Source of the DNA: Nocardioides sp. AX2bis
Lineage (GTDB): Bacteria; Actinomycetota; Actinomycetes; Propionibacteriales; Nocardioidaceae
NCBI RefSeq assembly: GCF_902506435.1
Contig: NZ_LR733215.1
Span: 3,474,664-3,515,694, forward strand
Direction: 5' to 3'
DNA length: 41,031 nucleotides
The notes beneath the pieces are model-generated. The model did not search any database, was not told the DNA's origin, and saw only the letters and a list, made by a program, of their open reading frames with translations. Shown here piece by piece: positions 28,077-35,695 of this stretch. Each line of letters begins with the position of its first letter. The stretch's first letter is position 1. The position numbers and the translations under genes were made by a program.

Positions 28077-28109
28077 CAGGCGGGCCCGGGCGTGCCAGGG
28101 TCGGTGCTC

Positions 28110-29078
28110 GTGAGCATCCACGCCCCGCACCCCGTACGCCTGCTGCCCGCCGTCGCCGTGACGGCGCTGGCCTGCCTGGCCGGGTCGGGCGCTGCACCGT
28201 CCGCCTCCGCCGCGCCGGCCCCGGCGACCGCCGTCGCGCCGGGCGCGGACGACTGCGTCGACGCGGGCCCGGACGCCTCCGCCGCCCGGGTGACGAAGGG
28301 GTCGGAGGCCACCGAGCCGCGGCTCTACAGCCCGACCGACGCCAAGAAGTACGGCGTCATCAAGTCCCACCCGCTGCCGGCGCCCGGCTCGGTCGTGGTC
28401 GACACCGTCTTCCACGTCGTGACCGCCGAGCGGGCCGACCGTGCGCGCTACACCGGGCTGATCGACGCCCAGATGGGCGTCCTCAACGACGCCTTCGAGG
28501 GCTCGACCGGCGACGCCGCGTCCGGCACGCCGTTCCGCTTCGACCTCGACCGGACGACGTACACGGTGAACCCGGCCTGGGCCTCGCTCGCGCCCGGCAA
28601 GGCGGAGCGGGCGATGAAGAAGGAGCTGCACACCGGCGACTCCGAGACGCTGAACGTCTACGTCGGCGACCTCGGCGGCGGGCTGCTGGGCTACGCCTAC
28701 TTCCCCAAGGACTACAACAACGGCCGCGACTACGTCGACGGCGTGGTGATGCTCGACGAGTCGATGCCAGGCGGCACCGCGGCGCCCTACAACCAGGGCG
28801 ACACCCTGACCCACGAGGTCGGCCACTGGATGGCGCTGGAGCACACCTTCGCGGGCGCCTGCTCGGCCAGCGGCGACGGCGTGGCCGACACCCCGCGTGA
28901 GGCCGTGCCCCAGTTCGGCTGCCCGGTCGGCGCCGACACCTGCGCCGCCCCCGGCCTGGACCCCGTCCACAACTTCATGGACTACTCCGACGACGAGTGC
29001 ATGAACATGTTCACCGCCGGGCAGGCCCAGCGGATGAGCGACGCCTGGATCGAGTTCCGCGAGGGCGGACTGGGCTAG
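28110..29078 (+). CDS. Secreted zinc metalloprotease, M43-like (pappalysin/cytophagalysin family)
   Basis: About 322 residues. A signal peptide ([27 protein letters not shown]) is followed by a pro-region and a catalytic domain. The zinc motif [11 protein letters not shown] has ligands His235, His239 and His245 and catalytic Glu236; the family's usual Gly at the eighth position is Ala242. The Met-turn is NFMDYSDD (Met290). Cysteines at 251, 271, 278 and 297 may form disulfides as in M43 enzymes. GTG at 28110 follows AGGG with suitable spacing; in-frame GTG codons at 28092 and 28104 are alternatives. It probably cleaves extracellular proteins; the substrate is unknown. Confidence 0.85.
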   Translation: MSIHAPHPVRLLPAVAVTALACLAGSGAAPSASAAPAPATAVAPGADDCVDAGPDASAARVTKGSEATEPRLYSPTDAKKYGVIKSHPLPAPGSVVVDTVFHVVTAERADRARYTGLIDAQMGVLNDAFEGSTGDAASGTPFRFDLDRTTYTVNPAWASLAPGKAERAMKKELHTGDSETLNVYVGDLGGGLLGYAYFPKDYNNGRDYVDGVVMLDESMPGGTAAPYNQGDTLTHEVGHWMALEHTFAGACSASGDGVADTPREAVPQFGCPVGADTCAAPGLDPVHNFMDYSDDECMNMFTAGQAQRMSDAWIEFREGGLG

Positions 29079-29081
29079 CGG

Positions 29082-29726
29082 CTACTGCTCGGCCGTGAGC
29101 GCGTCGAGCAGCCCGGAGGCCTCGGACGCCGACATGCCCGTGCCGTCCACCTGGAAGGTCACGCCGTCGGACGCGGTCTGCTGGCACCGCACGCCGGCCG
29201 GCGGGACGCTGTCGTCGACCTGCTCGCCCTGGGCGACCGGGGCGCCGTAGACGACGTTGCAGATCGTGTCGCCGACGCGGACGAGCTCGGCCTGGTTGCG
29301 GGCCAGGCCGACCAGCTCGGGCGCCGGCGCGGGTCCGCTGGGCAGGAACAGACCGGCCGGGGCCGAGGCGGCGGTGACCACGGCGGTGCGCTGGTCCTGC
29401 TCGCCGCCGGAGCCGTTGTAGAGCCCGACCGTCACCGGCACCTCGTAGGTCTGCTCGAGCTGCTCCTCGGCGCTGTCGAGGCGCGCGGTCAGCTCGGCGG
29501 CGCCGGCGTCGTCGCCGGCCTCGACCAGGGCGAAGCCCGGCACGGACGCCGGCAAGGTGGCCTCGACGGCCTCGTCGGCGGCTGCGGCCCCGGAGGAGTC
29601 GGTGGAGACCTCGGCGCCGTCGAGCCGCGGCAGGACCACGGCGAGCACCACGAGCGCGGCGAGGCCGAGCACGCCGAGGACGATGCCGACGAGACGGGAG
29701 CGGGCAGCGGTGGGAGCGGGGGACAC
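29082..29726 (-). CDS. Membrane-anchored extracytoplasmic protein of unknown function
   Basis: 214 residues with one N-terminal membrane segment (LVGIVLGVLGLAALVVLAVVLP at about 12-33) and a soluble outer domain. The domain is Ala/Glu/Asp-rich, contains a possible short coiled stretch (ELTARLDSAEEQLEQTYEV), and has two cysteines (DTICNVVYG, GVRCQQT) that could pair. I do not recognise the family. GTG start with TAGCGT 8 nt upstream, no ribosome site. It converges on the metalloprotease with only 3 bp between stop codons and diverges from menF. Confidence 0.7.
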   Translation of the reverse strand: MSPAPTAARSRLVGIVLGVLGLAALVVLAVVLPRLDGAEVSTDSSGAAAADEAVEATLPASVPGFALVEAGDDAGAAELTARLDSAEEQLEQTYEVPVTVGLYNGSGGEQDQRTAVVTAASAPAGLFLPSGPAPAPELVGLARNQAELVRVGDTICNVVYGAPVAQGEQVDDSVPPAGVRCQQTASDGVTFQVDGTGMSASEASGLLDALTAEQ

Positions 29727-29734
29727 GTCGCCCG

Positions 29735-29740
29735 ACGCTA
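29735..29740 (-). promoter_or_regulatory. Leaderless-type -10 box of the membrane-anchored protein gene
   Basis: TAGCGT on the minus strand, 8 nt before the GTG at 29726. Confidence 0.45.
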
Positions 29741-29818
29741 CCGACCGGGCGCGAACCGGCGGTCCCCGACGTCCGGTGCCGTTGCTCACACAGCCCCGGG
29801 GGGAGGGGGTGCGCTGGG

Positions 29819-29824
29819 TACGCT
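29819..29824 (+). promoter_or_regulatory. Leaderless-type -10 box of menF
   Basis: TACGCT ends 7 nt before the GTG at 29832; no ribosome-binding site. Confidence 0.55.
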
Positions 29825-29831
29825 CGGGGAC

Positions 29832-31094
29832 GTGAGCAGCAGCCAGGAGGTCGAGCCCCAGGGACCCTGGGTCGCCCGCACCACGGCTCTCGACCCGGGT
29901 GACGTCGACGTGCTGGTCGACCTCCTGCCCCGCGAGGAGGCCGTGGCCTGGCTGCGTCGTGGCGACGGCCTCGTGGGCTGGGGCCGGGCCGCGGCGACCC
30001 GCACCAGCGGCGCGACCCGCTTCGCCGACGCCGACAAGTGGTGGAGTGAGCTGCTCGCGCGTACCGAGGTGCACGACGACGTCGAGGAGCCCGGCTCCGG
30101 CATGGTCGCCTTCGGCAGCTTCGGCTTCGCCGACGAGCCCGGGGACTCGGTGCTGGTGGTGCCCCGCGTGGTCGTCGGACGCCGGGGCGACCGCGCCTGG
30201 CTGACCACGGTCGGCACGCCCGACGAGGACCGGCCGGCCGTGCCCCGGCCGACCGACGCACCCGGCCCGCCGCTCGGCGTGGTCTTCGCCGACGGGTCCC
30301 GCAACGGCGAGGAGTGGATGTCGGTCGTGGCCGAGGCCGTCCGGCGCATCTCCGCCGGCGACCTGGAGAAGGTCGTCCTGGCCCGCGACATGGTGGCCAC
30401 CGCCGAGGAGCCGGTCGACGTGCGCTGGCCGTTGCGGCGGCTCGCGGCGTCGTACCCGATGTGCTGGACCTTCCACGTCGACGGCCTCTTCGGCGCCACC
30501 CCCGAGATGCTGGTGCGCCGCGAGCGCGGCCTGGTCACCTCCCGGGTGCTGGCCGGCACGATCCGTCGCACCGGCGACGACGACCGCGACCTGGCCCTCG
30601 CGGCCACGCTCGCGCGGTCGAGCAAGGACCTCGAGGAGCACGAGTACGCCGTCCGGTCGGTCGCCGACGCGCTTGAGCCGCACTGCTCCTCGATGAGCGT
30701 GCCCGAGGCCCCGTTCGTGCTGCACCTGCCCAACGTCATGCACCTGGCCACCGACGTGAACGGCGTCGTGCACGACGCCGCCACCGTCTCGTCGCTGCGG
30801 CTGGCGGAGTCGTTGCACCCCTCCGCGGCCGTCGGCGGCACGCCGACCGTCGTCGCCACCGCCCTGATCGACGAGGTCGAGGGCCTGGACCGGGGCCGCT
30901 ACGCCGGGCCGGTCGGCTGGATCGACGCCGCCGGCGACGGCGAGTGGGGCCTGGCGCTGCGTGCCGCCACGGTCGACGGGCCCACCGTGCGCCTCTACGC
31001 CGGTTGCGGGGTCGTGGCGTCCTCCGACCCCGAGGCCGAGCTGGCCGAGTCGCAGGCCAAGCTGGTGCCGGTGCGGGACGCGCTCGGCAGCTAG
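29832..31094 (+). CDS. menF: Isochorismate synthase (menaquinone branch)
   Basis: 420-residue chorismate-utilising enzyme that converts chorismate to isochorismate. The C-terminal catalytic half has the family blocks KVVLARD, FGATPEMLVRRERGLVTSRVLAGTIRR, SSKDLEEHEYAVRSVADAL, SLHPSAAVGGTP and RLYAGCGVVASSDPEAELAES. The association with menD, menC, menE and menA in this window favours a menaquinone role over a siderophore role (EntC/DhbC type), though the fold alone does not separate these. GTG start of leaderless type. It converges on the metallo-beta-lactamase-fold gene. Confidence 0.9.
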   Translation: MSSSQEVEPQGPWVARTTALDPGDVDVLVDLLPREEAVAWLRRGDGLVGWGRAAATRTSGATRFADADKWWSELLARTEVHDDVEEPGSGMVAFGSFGFADEPGDSVLVVPRVVVGRRGDRAWLTTVGTPDEDRPAVPRPTDAPGPPLGVVFADGSRNGEEWMSVVAEAVRRISAGDLEKVVLARDMVATAEEPVDVRWPLRRLAASYPMCWTFHVDGLFGATPEMLVRRERGLVTSRVLAGTIRRTGDDDRDLALAATLARSSKDLEEHEYAVRSVADALEPHCSSMSVPEAPFVLHLPNVMHLATDVNGVVHDAATVSSLRLAESLHPSAAVGGTPTVVATALIDEVEGLDRGRYAGPVGWIDAAGDGEWGLALRAATVDGPTVRLYAGCGVVASSDPEAELAESQAKLVPVRDALGS

Positions 31095-31107
31095 GTCGTG
31101 CCCGGCC

Positions 31108-31737
31108 TCAGAGGTCGGCGCCGTCGGCGAGGCGGACGTACTCCTGCCCCTCGGGCAGCAGCGCCTCCATCTGTGCTGCCAAGAAGCCGTGGCCGGCCTC
31201 GGAGTAGACCCGGTCGTGGATCGCGAGGTTGCGGGGCGCGCCGACGGCGCGGGCGAGGTCGACCGCGTCGGCCGAGCGCAGCCACGGCGCCGAGCTCGGC
31301 ACGCACAGGACGTCGACCTCGCCGCCCGGTCGCGTGAGGGCGTCCCCGGGGTGGAAGACGGTGAGGTCGCCGGTGACGACGTAGCCGCAGTTGGTCAACC
31401 GGTCGATCTCCGGGTGGATCAGCGCGTGGAGGGCACCGACCGCGCGCACCGGGACGCCCGCGTCGAACGACTCGCCGGGGCGTACGACCGTCACCCGCTC
31501 GGCGACGTCGGGCGCCTCGGCGCGCAGCTGCTCGGCCACGGCCGGGATCGTCCAGATCGGGGCGTCGGTGGCCCGCAGGTTCGCGACGTCGAGGTGGTCG
31601 GGGTGCTGGTGGGTGACCAGGACGCCGGTCGCGCCGTCCACGGCGCCCGGGTCGGTGAACACCCCCGGGTCGAGGACGAGCGCGACGCCCTCCTGCTCGA
31701 GGCGTACGCAGGCGTGACCCAGCTTGGTGATCCGCAT
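31108..31737 (-). CDS. Metallo-beta-lactamase-fold hydrolase (UlaG-like)
   Basis: 209-residue cytosolic protein. The start MRITKLGHACVRLE, the metal motif HQHPDHLD (HxHxDH) and the late ligands (GDLTVFHPGD, NLAIHDR) fit the beta-lactamase superfamily domain found in UlaG-like proteins. The broad family includes L-ascorbate-6-phosphate lactonase, but no sugar-use genes are nearby, so the substrate is unknown. ATG start with TACGGT 6 nt upstream (leaderless type). It diverges from the NmrA-like gene across 50 bp. Confidence 0.85.
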   Translation of the reverse strand: MRITKLGHACVRLEQEGVALVLDPGVFTDPGAVDGATGVLVTHQHPDHLDVANLRATDAPIWTIPAVAEQLRAEAPDVAERVTVVRPGESFDAGVPVRAVGALHALIHPEIDRLTNCGYVVTGDLTVFHPGDALTRPGGEVDVLCVPSSAPWLRSADAVDLARAVGAPRNLAIHDRVYSEAGHGFLAAQMEALLPEGQEYVRLADGADL

Positions 31738-31743
31738 GCGCCC

Positions 31744-31749
31744 ACCGTA
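31744..31749 (-). promoter_or_regulatory. Leaderless-type -10 box of the metallo-beta-lactamase-fold gene
   Basis: TACGGT on the minus strand, 6 nt before the ATG at 31737, inside the 50-bp divergent spacer. Confidence 0.5.
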
Positions 31750-31787
31750 GGACGGAACAAGGCCGGCGGGGTCGGGGTTGGGACCCC

Positions 31788-32648
31788 ATGAACCACTCCT
31801 CGACCCGGACCATCGCGATCACCGGCGCCAGCGGCGCGATCGGCGGGCTGGTCACGCAGCAGCTGGCCGGCAGCGACTTCCGCCTCGACCTGCGGCTGCT
31901 GGTGCGCGACGCGGCGAGGGCGCCCGACGTCGACACCGACGTCCGCGTCTGCACCTACGACGACCGCGAGGCCTCGGTCGCCGCGCTGCGCGGGGTGGAG
32001 ACCCTGCTGATGGTCTCGGCCGCCGAGGCCCCGGACCGACGGGCCCAGCACCGGACCTTCATCGCCGCCGCGGCCGAGGCCGGGGTGCGCCACGTCGTCT
32101 ACACCTCGTTCGCCGGCGCCTCGCCGGAGGCGACCTTCACCCTCGGACGCGACCACGCCGACGCGGAGGAGGCGATCCGCGAGAGCGGGATGGCGTACAC
32201 GTTCCTGCGCGACAACTTCTACCTCGACGTGCTCCCGCTCTTCGCCGACCCCGCCGGCGTGGTCCGCGGGCCGGCCGGTGAGGGCCGGGTCGCGGCCGTC
32301 GCCCGCGCCGACGTCGCGGACGTCGCCTCCGAGGTGCTGCGGTCCCCCGACCAGCACGCCGGGGCCGCCTACGTGCTGACCGGGCCGGAGGCCCTGACCA
32401 TGGCCGAGGTGACCCGGCGGGCGGGGGCGGTGCTGGGCCGCGACCTGTCCTACGTCGAGGAGACGGTCGAGGAGGCGTACGCCTCGCGCCGCGCGGCGTA
32501 CCCCGACGCCGAGGAGTACCAGCTGGACGCCTGGGTCTCGACCTACACGGCGATCGCCGACGGCTCCTGCGCCGAGGTCACCGGCGACGTCGAGCGCGTC
32601 ACCTCCCGCGCCCCCCGCACCCTCGAGGACGCCCTCTCGCCGAGATGA
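31788..32648 (+). CDS. NAD(P)-binding NmrA-like protein (atypical SDR)
   Basis: 286-residue Rossmann-fold protein. The dinucleotide motif GASGAIGG follows the first strand (TIAITGASGAIGGLV); RDAARAP, YTSFAGASPEATF and YTFLRDNFYLDVLP are typical of NmrA/QorB-type atypical SDRs, which bind NADP(H) as sensors or quinone/flavin reductases. The usual YxxxK catalytic motif is not evident. The last residues (LSPR) and the stop codon lie in the first unit of a 22-bp repeat array. No ribosome site is clear. Confidence 0.82.
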   Translation: MNHSSTRTIAITGASGAIGGLVTQQLAGSDFRLDLRLLVRDAARAPDVDTDVRVCTYDDREASVAALRGVETLLMVSAAEAPDRRAQHRTFIAAAAEAGVRHVVYTSFAGASPEATFTLGRDHADAEEAIRESGMAYTFLRDNFYLDVLPLFADPAGVVRGPAGEGRVAAVARADVADVASEVLRSPDQHAGAAYVLTGPEALTMAEVTRRAGAVLGRDLSYVEETVEEAYASRRAAYPDAEEYQLDAWVSTYTAIADGSCAEVTGDVERVTSRAPRTLEDALSPR

Positions 32649-32704
32649 CGCTCGCGGACAGCCGAGATGACGCTCGCGGCGCCTCGAGATGACGGTTGCG
32701 GACA
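32639..32704 (+). repeat. 22-bp tandem repeat array 2 (3 units)
   Basis: Units at 32639-32660, 32661-32682 and 32683-32704. The middle unit is identical to the middle unit of array 1; the last is again diverged (GACGGTTGCGG). Over 66 bp the array differs from array 1 at about 7 positions. It overlaps the stop codon of the upstream gene and ends 28 bp before the stop codon of the convergent SDR gene. Confidence 0.9.
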
Positions 32705-32732
32705 CCCCGGTGGTGCCCGCAGCGCCCGGACG

Positions 32733-33536
32733 TCAGTTGATCGTGGCGACCGAGCCCGAGTCGACGCGGTAGTCCGCACCGTTGACGAAGCTGGCGAGGT
32801 CGGAGCAGAGGAACGCGACCACGTTGGCGACCTCGACGGGCTTCCCGCGGCGACCCAGCTCCATGTACGGCCGGTCGTTCTCGAGGAAGCCCTCGATCGC
32901 GGTGTCGCGGTCGGTGCCCTCGGCCTCGGCCTTCTTGTCCATCATCGCGTCGGTCATCGGGGTGTGGATGAAGGCCGGGGACACGCAGTTCACCAGCAGG
33001 CCCTCCTTGGCGTAGGTGCGCGAGAGGCCCTTGGCGAAGGACAGCACGCCCGCCTTGGCCGCGCAGTACGGCAGCTCGTCGTCGTAGGGCTGCACCGCGT
33101 CCTCGGAGGTGAGGTAGACGATCCGGCCCCACCCGCCGCGGCGCAGCGGCTCGATGAAGGCGCGGGTCAGGCGTACGGGCGCGTGCAGGTCGACGTTGAT
33201 CGTCTCGACCCAGCCGGCGTCGTCGATCTCGTGGAAGAGGCCCTGCGCGCCGGTGATGCCGGCGGACTGCACGAGGATGTCGATGTCGCCGACCAGCTCG
33301 GCGACGTCCTTGGCCAGCTGCTGCGCGGCCTCGTCGGTCGAGAGGTCGGCGGCAACGGCGTGGAGCCGGCCCTCGGGTGCGTCGAGCTTGGCGGCGGCCT
33401 CGTCCAGGCTGTCCTGGTCCATGTCGCTCAGCACGACCGTGCAGCCCTCGTCGAGCAGGATGCGGGCGGTCTCCCACCCGATGCCGGAGTCGCCGCCGGT
33501 GACGAGCGCGGTACGGCCGGTGATGCCCAGGTCCAT
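32733..33536 (-). CDS. Short-chain dehydrogenase/reductase
   Basis: 267-residue classical SDR. Cofactor loop TGGDSGIG, Asp after the second strand (VVLSDMDQ, favouring NAD), QSAG in place of the usual NNAG, catalytic Ser in IVYLTSEDA and YCAAK (Tyr-x3-Lys). C-terminal VNGADYRVDSGSVATIN fits the fold. ATG at 33536 is chosen for the family N-terminus MDLGITGRTALVTGG and the GAGAGAGG upstream. TAGCGT on the minus strand (33572-33577) is a plausible -10. The substrate is unknown. Confidence 0.88.
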   Translation of the reverse strand: MDLGITGRTALVTGGDSGIGWETARILLDEGCTVVLSDMDQDSLDEAAAKLDAPEGRLHAVAADLSTDEAAQQLAKDVAELVGDIDILVQSAGITGAQGLFHEIDDAGWVETINVDLHAPVRLTRAFIEPLRRGGWGRIVYLTSEDAVQPYDDELPYCAAKAGVLSFAKGLSRTYAKEGLLVNCVSPAFIHTPMTDAMMDKKAEAEGTDRDTAIEGFLENDRPYMELGRRGKPVEVANVVAFLCSDLASFVNGADYRVDSGSVATIN

Positions 33537-33571
33537 GGTGGTGCCTCTCTCAGGGGTACGTCGGGCTGCCG

Positions 33572-33577
33572 ACGCTA
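33572..33577 (-). promoter_or_regulatory. Putative -10 box of the SDR gene
   Basis: TAGCGT on the minus strand, predicting a leader of about 28 nt that carries the GAGAGAGG ribosome site. A small ACCCC-GAA-GGGGT hairpin lies just upstream. Confidence 0.4.
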
Positions 33578-33605
33578 CGGACCCCTTCGGGGTGGCCTGG
33601 CGTTC

Positions 33606-33693
33606 GCGCCGCAACCGTCACCTCGACTGTCCGCGAGCGTCACCTCGACTGTCCGCGAGCGTCACCTCGGCTGTCCGCGAGCGCCATATCGGC
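33606..33693 (-). repeat. 22-bp tandem repeat array 3 (4 units)
   Basis: Four units on the minus strand: 33693-33672, 33671-33650, 33649-33628 and 33627-33606. The first (ATATGGCGCTCGCGG variant) begins on the last base of the antiporter stop codon. The middle two have the standard core GAGGTGACGCTCGCGG, and the last is diverged (GACGGTTGCGG), as in array 2. It lies between the antiporter and the promoter of the SDR gene. Confidence 0.9.
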
Positions 33694-35570
33694 TAGCCGG
33701 TGACGTGGTGGACGAAGCACCAGCGCCACTGCTCGCCGGCCTCCGCCGACTGCATCACCGGGTGCGTGCTCTCGTGGAAGTGCTCCGTGGCGTGCCGGTG
33801 GGGCGAGGAGTCGCAGCAGCCGACGTGGCCGCAGGTCAGGCAGACCCGCAGCGCGACCCAGCGCTCGTCCGGCTCGCAGTCGTCGCAGACCGGGCCGTCG
33901 GCGGTGACCACCGCGGGCGCGGTCGCGAGGTGGGCGCAGGAGCCGGAGCCCGTCCCGGCGAAGGCGGCCGCCCGCTCGTCGTCACGGGCCTCCTGGGCGA
34001 CGTCGAGCATCGACTCCTCGACGTCCAGCATCGCCAGCACCTCGCTGACCACGCCCGAGGGGACGGTCCCGGACGAGCGGACCTCGAGCACCCGTCGGCG
34101 CTCGGCGTCGATCATCGCCAGCCGCAGCCGGGAGTAGAGCTCGCTCGGGCTCTCCTCGTCGGCGGTGGTGTTGAGGCGCTCCCAGGCCGCGAAGTTGCGG
34201 CGCTCGATCCGGTCCTTGACCGCGTCGACGACCCCGTGCGGGTTGTCGCGCAGCACCTCCGTCTCGGCCTCCTTCAGCGCCGTGAACCCGGCCTTCGAGG
34301 CCTGCTGCAGCAGGGAGGCCCGGGCCAGCGCGTCGTCGAGCGGGTCGGCGACCGGCACGTCGAGGTGACGCACGAACCACGGCAGCGACAGCCCCTGGAT
34401 CAGCAGCGTGCCGGCCACGACGGTGAAGGCGATCAGCAGCAGCACCTCGCGGTGCTCGGTCTCCTCGGGGATGACGAAGGCGGCCGCCAGGGTCACCACC
34501 CCGCGCATCCCGGCCCAGCCGAGCAGGAAGGTCGAGGCCCACCCGGGCTTGTGCCCGGTCGCCGTGTCCGGCCCGGGGCGCACCAGCAGGTAGCGGGCCG
34601 GGAAGACCCACAGCAGCCGCAGCAGGATCACCGCGAGCAGCGTCAGCAGGCACACCGCCACGATCCGGCCCAGCGGCAGCGCGCTCTGCTCGACGTCGTC
34701 GAGGATCCAGCGCAGCTGCAGGCCGATCAGCAGGAAGACGACGTTCTCCAGCACGAACGCCACCGAGCGCCAGTTGGTGCGCTCGGCGATCCGTGACTGC
34801 GCCGTCTGGAGCACCGGCGCCTTGTGGCCCAGCAGCAGCCCCGCGACCACGACGGCCAGGACGCCCGAGGCGTGCAGCTCCTCGGCGAGGACGTAGGCCG
34901 CGAACGGCACCACGAACGAGATGGCGGTGTCCATCGCCGGGTCCGTGACGTGGCGCCGCACCCGCGCGACGAGCATGAACAGCAGCCCGCCGACGAGCAC
35001 GCCGCCGCCGGCGGCGAGCAGGAAGTCCAGCCCCACGTCGAGCGCCGAGACCGACGCACCCGCGGCGCCGGCCGCGATCGCGGTACGCAGGGCGACCAGG
35101 GCCGTCGCGTCGTTGAGCAGCGACTCGCCCTCGAGGATGGTCAGCACCCGCCGCGGGAGCCCCACGCGGCGCCCGATGGCCAGCGCGGCCACCGCGTCCG
35201 GCGGGGCGACGACCGCCCCGATCGCCAGCGCCGCGGGCCACGCGATGCCGGGGACGACGGTGTGCACGAGCGCGCCGATGCCGACGGTGGTGAAGACGAC
35301 CAGGCCGACCGAGAGCAGGAGGATCGGTCTGCGGTTGGCGTTGAACTCCACCAGCGACGTCGAGATCGCCCCGGCGTACAGCAGCGGCGGCAGCAGCCCG
35401 ATCAGCACCACGTCGGGCTCGAGGCGCACCTCGGGCAGTCCCGGGAGGTACGACGCCGCGGCGCCGACCACGATCAGCACGAACGGTGCGGGGACGCCGA
35501 TCCGCTCGGCCACCCCGGTCACCACCAGGACGCCGACCGCCAGGCCGATCAGGAACAGCGCGATCTCCAC
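33693..35570 (-). CDS. CPA1-type Na+/H+ antiporter with C-terminal UBP-type zinc finger
   Basis: 625 residues. The first ~400 form about 12 membrane segments of a NhaP/NHE-type exchanger, with the ion-site motif APPDA (122-126) and the essential Asn153-Asp154 (GESLLNDATAL). A cytosolic helical domain follows (about 410-540). Residues 545-625 form a zinc-finger domain of the ubiquitin-hydrolase (ZnF-UBP) type: Cys545, His547, Cys562/565, Cys577/580, His582, Cys585 and a His-rich run (591, 593, 597, 599, 603). GTG start. In eukaryotes such fingers bind a free C-terminal Gly-Gly. What it binds here is unknown; a sensor of zinc or of a protein C-terminus is speculation. Repeat array 3 abuts the stop codon. 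Confidence 0.9.
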   Translation of the reverse strand: MEIALFLIGLAVGVLVVTGVAERIGVPAPFVLIVVGAAASYLPGLPEVRLEPDVVLIGLLPPLLYAGAISTSLVEFNANRRPILLLSVGLVVFTTVGIGALVHTVVPGIAWPAALAIGAVVAPPDAVAALAIGRRVGLPRRVLTILEGESLLNDATALVALRTAIAAGAAGASVSALDVGLDFLLAAGGGVLVGGLLFMLVARVRRHVTDPAMDTAISFVVPFAAYVLAEELHASGVLAVVVAGLLLGHKAPVLQTAQSRIAERTNWRSVAFVLENVVFLLIGLQLRWILDDVEQSALPLGRIVAVCLLTLLAVILLRLLWVFPARYLLVRPGPDTATGHKPGWASTFLLGWAGMRGVVTLAAAFVIPEETEHREVLLLIAFTVVAGTLLIQGLSLPWFVRHLDVPVADPLDDALARASLLQQASKAGFTALKEAETEVLRDNPHGVVDAVKDRIERRNFAAWERLNTTADEESPSELYSRLRLAMIDAERRRVLEVRSSGTVPSGVVSEVLAMLDVEESMLDVAQEARDDERAAAFAGTGSGSCAHLATAPAVVTADGPVCDDCEPDERWVALRVCLTCGHVGCCDSSPHRHATEHFHESTHPVMQSAEAGEQWRWCFVHHVTG

Positions 35571-35637
35571 GCAGACATCATCGCCCCCGGGCGCCCCGGC
35601 ATTCCCGGAGCGCGCAGCCGACCGGTCCGTGGCCCCC

Positions 35638-35687
35638 GGACGTCATCACCGCGTACGCCCGGCCGGGGCGCGGGCCGTATGACGTCC
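35638..35687. terminator. Large inverted repeat downstream of menD
   Basis: GGACGTCAT (35638-35646) and ATGACGTCC (35679-35687) form a perfect 9-bp inverted repeat around a 32-nt GC-rich centre that itself holds CCCGGCCGGG. It begins 8 nt after the menD stop, so it may terminate the men operon. It also lies upstream of the antiporter and could be an operator. Confidence 0.5.
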
Positions 35688-35695
35688 CGGGCGCC

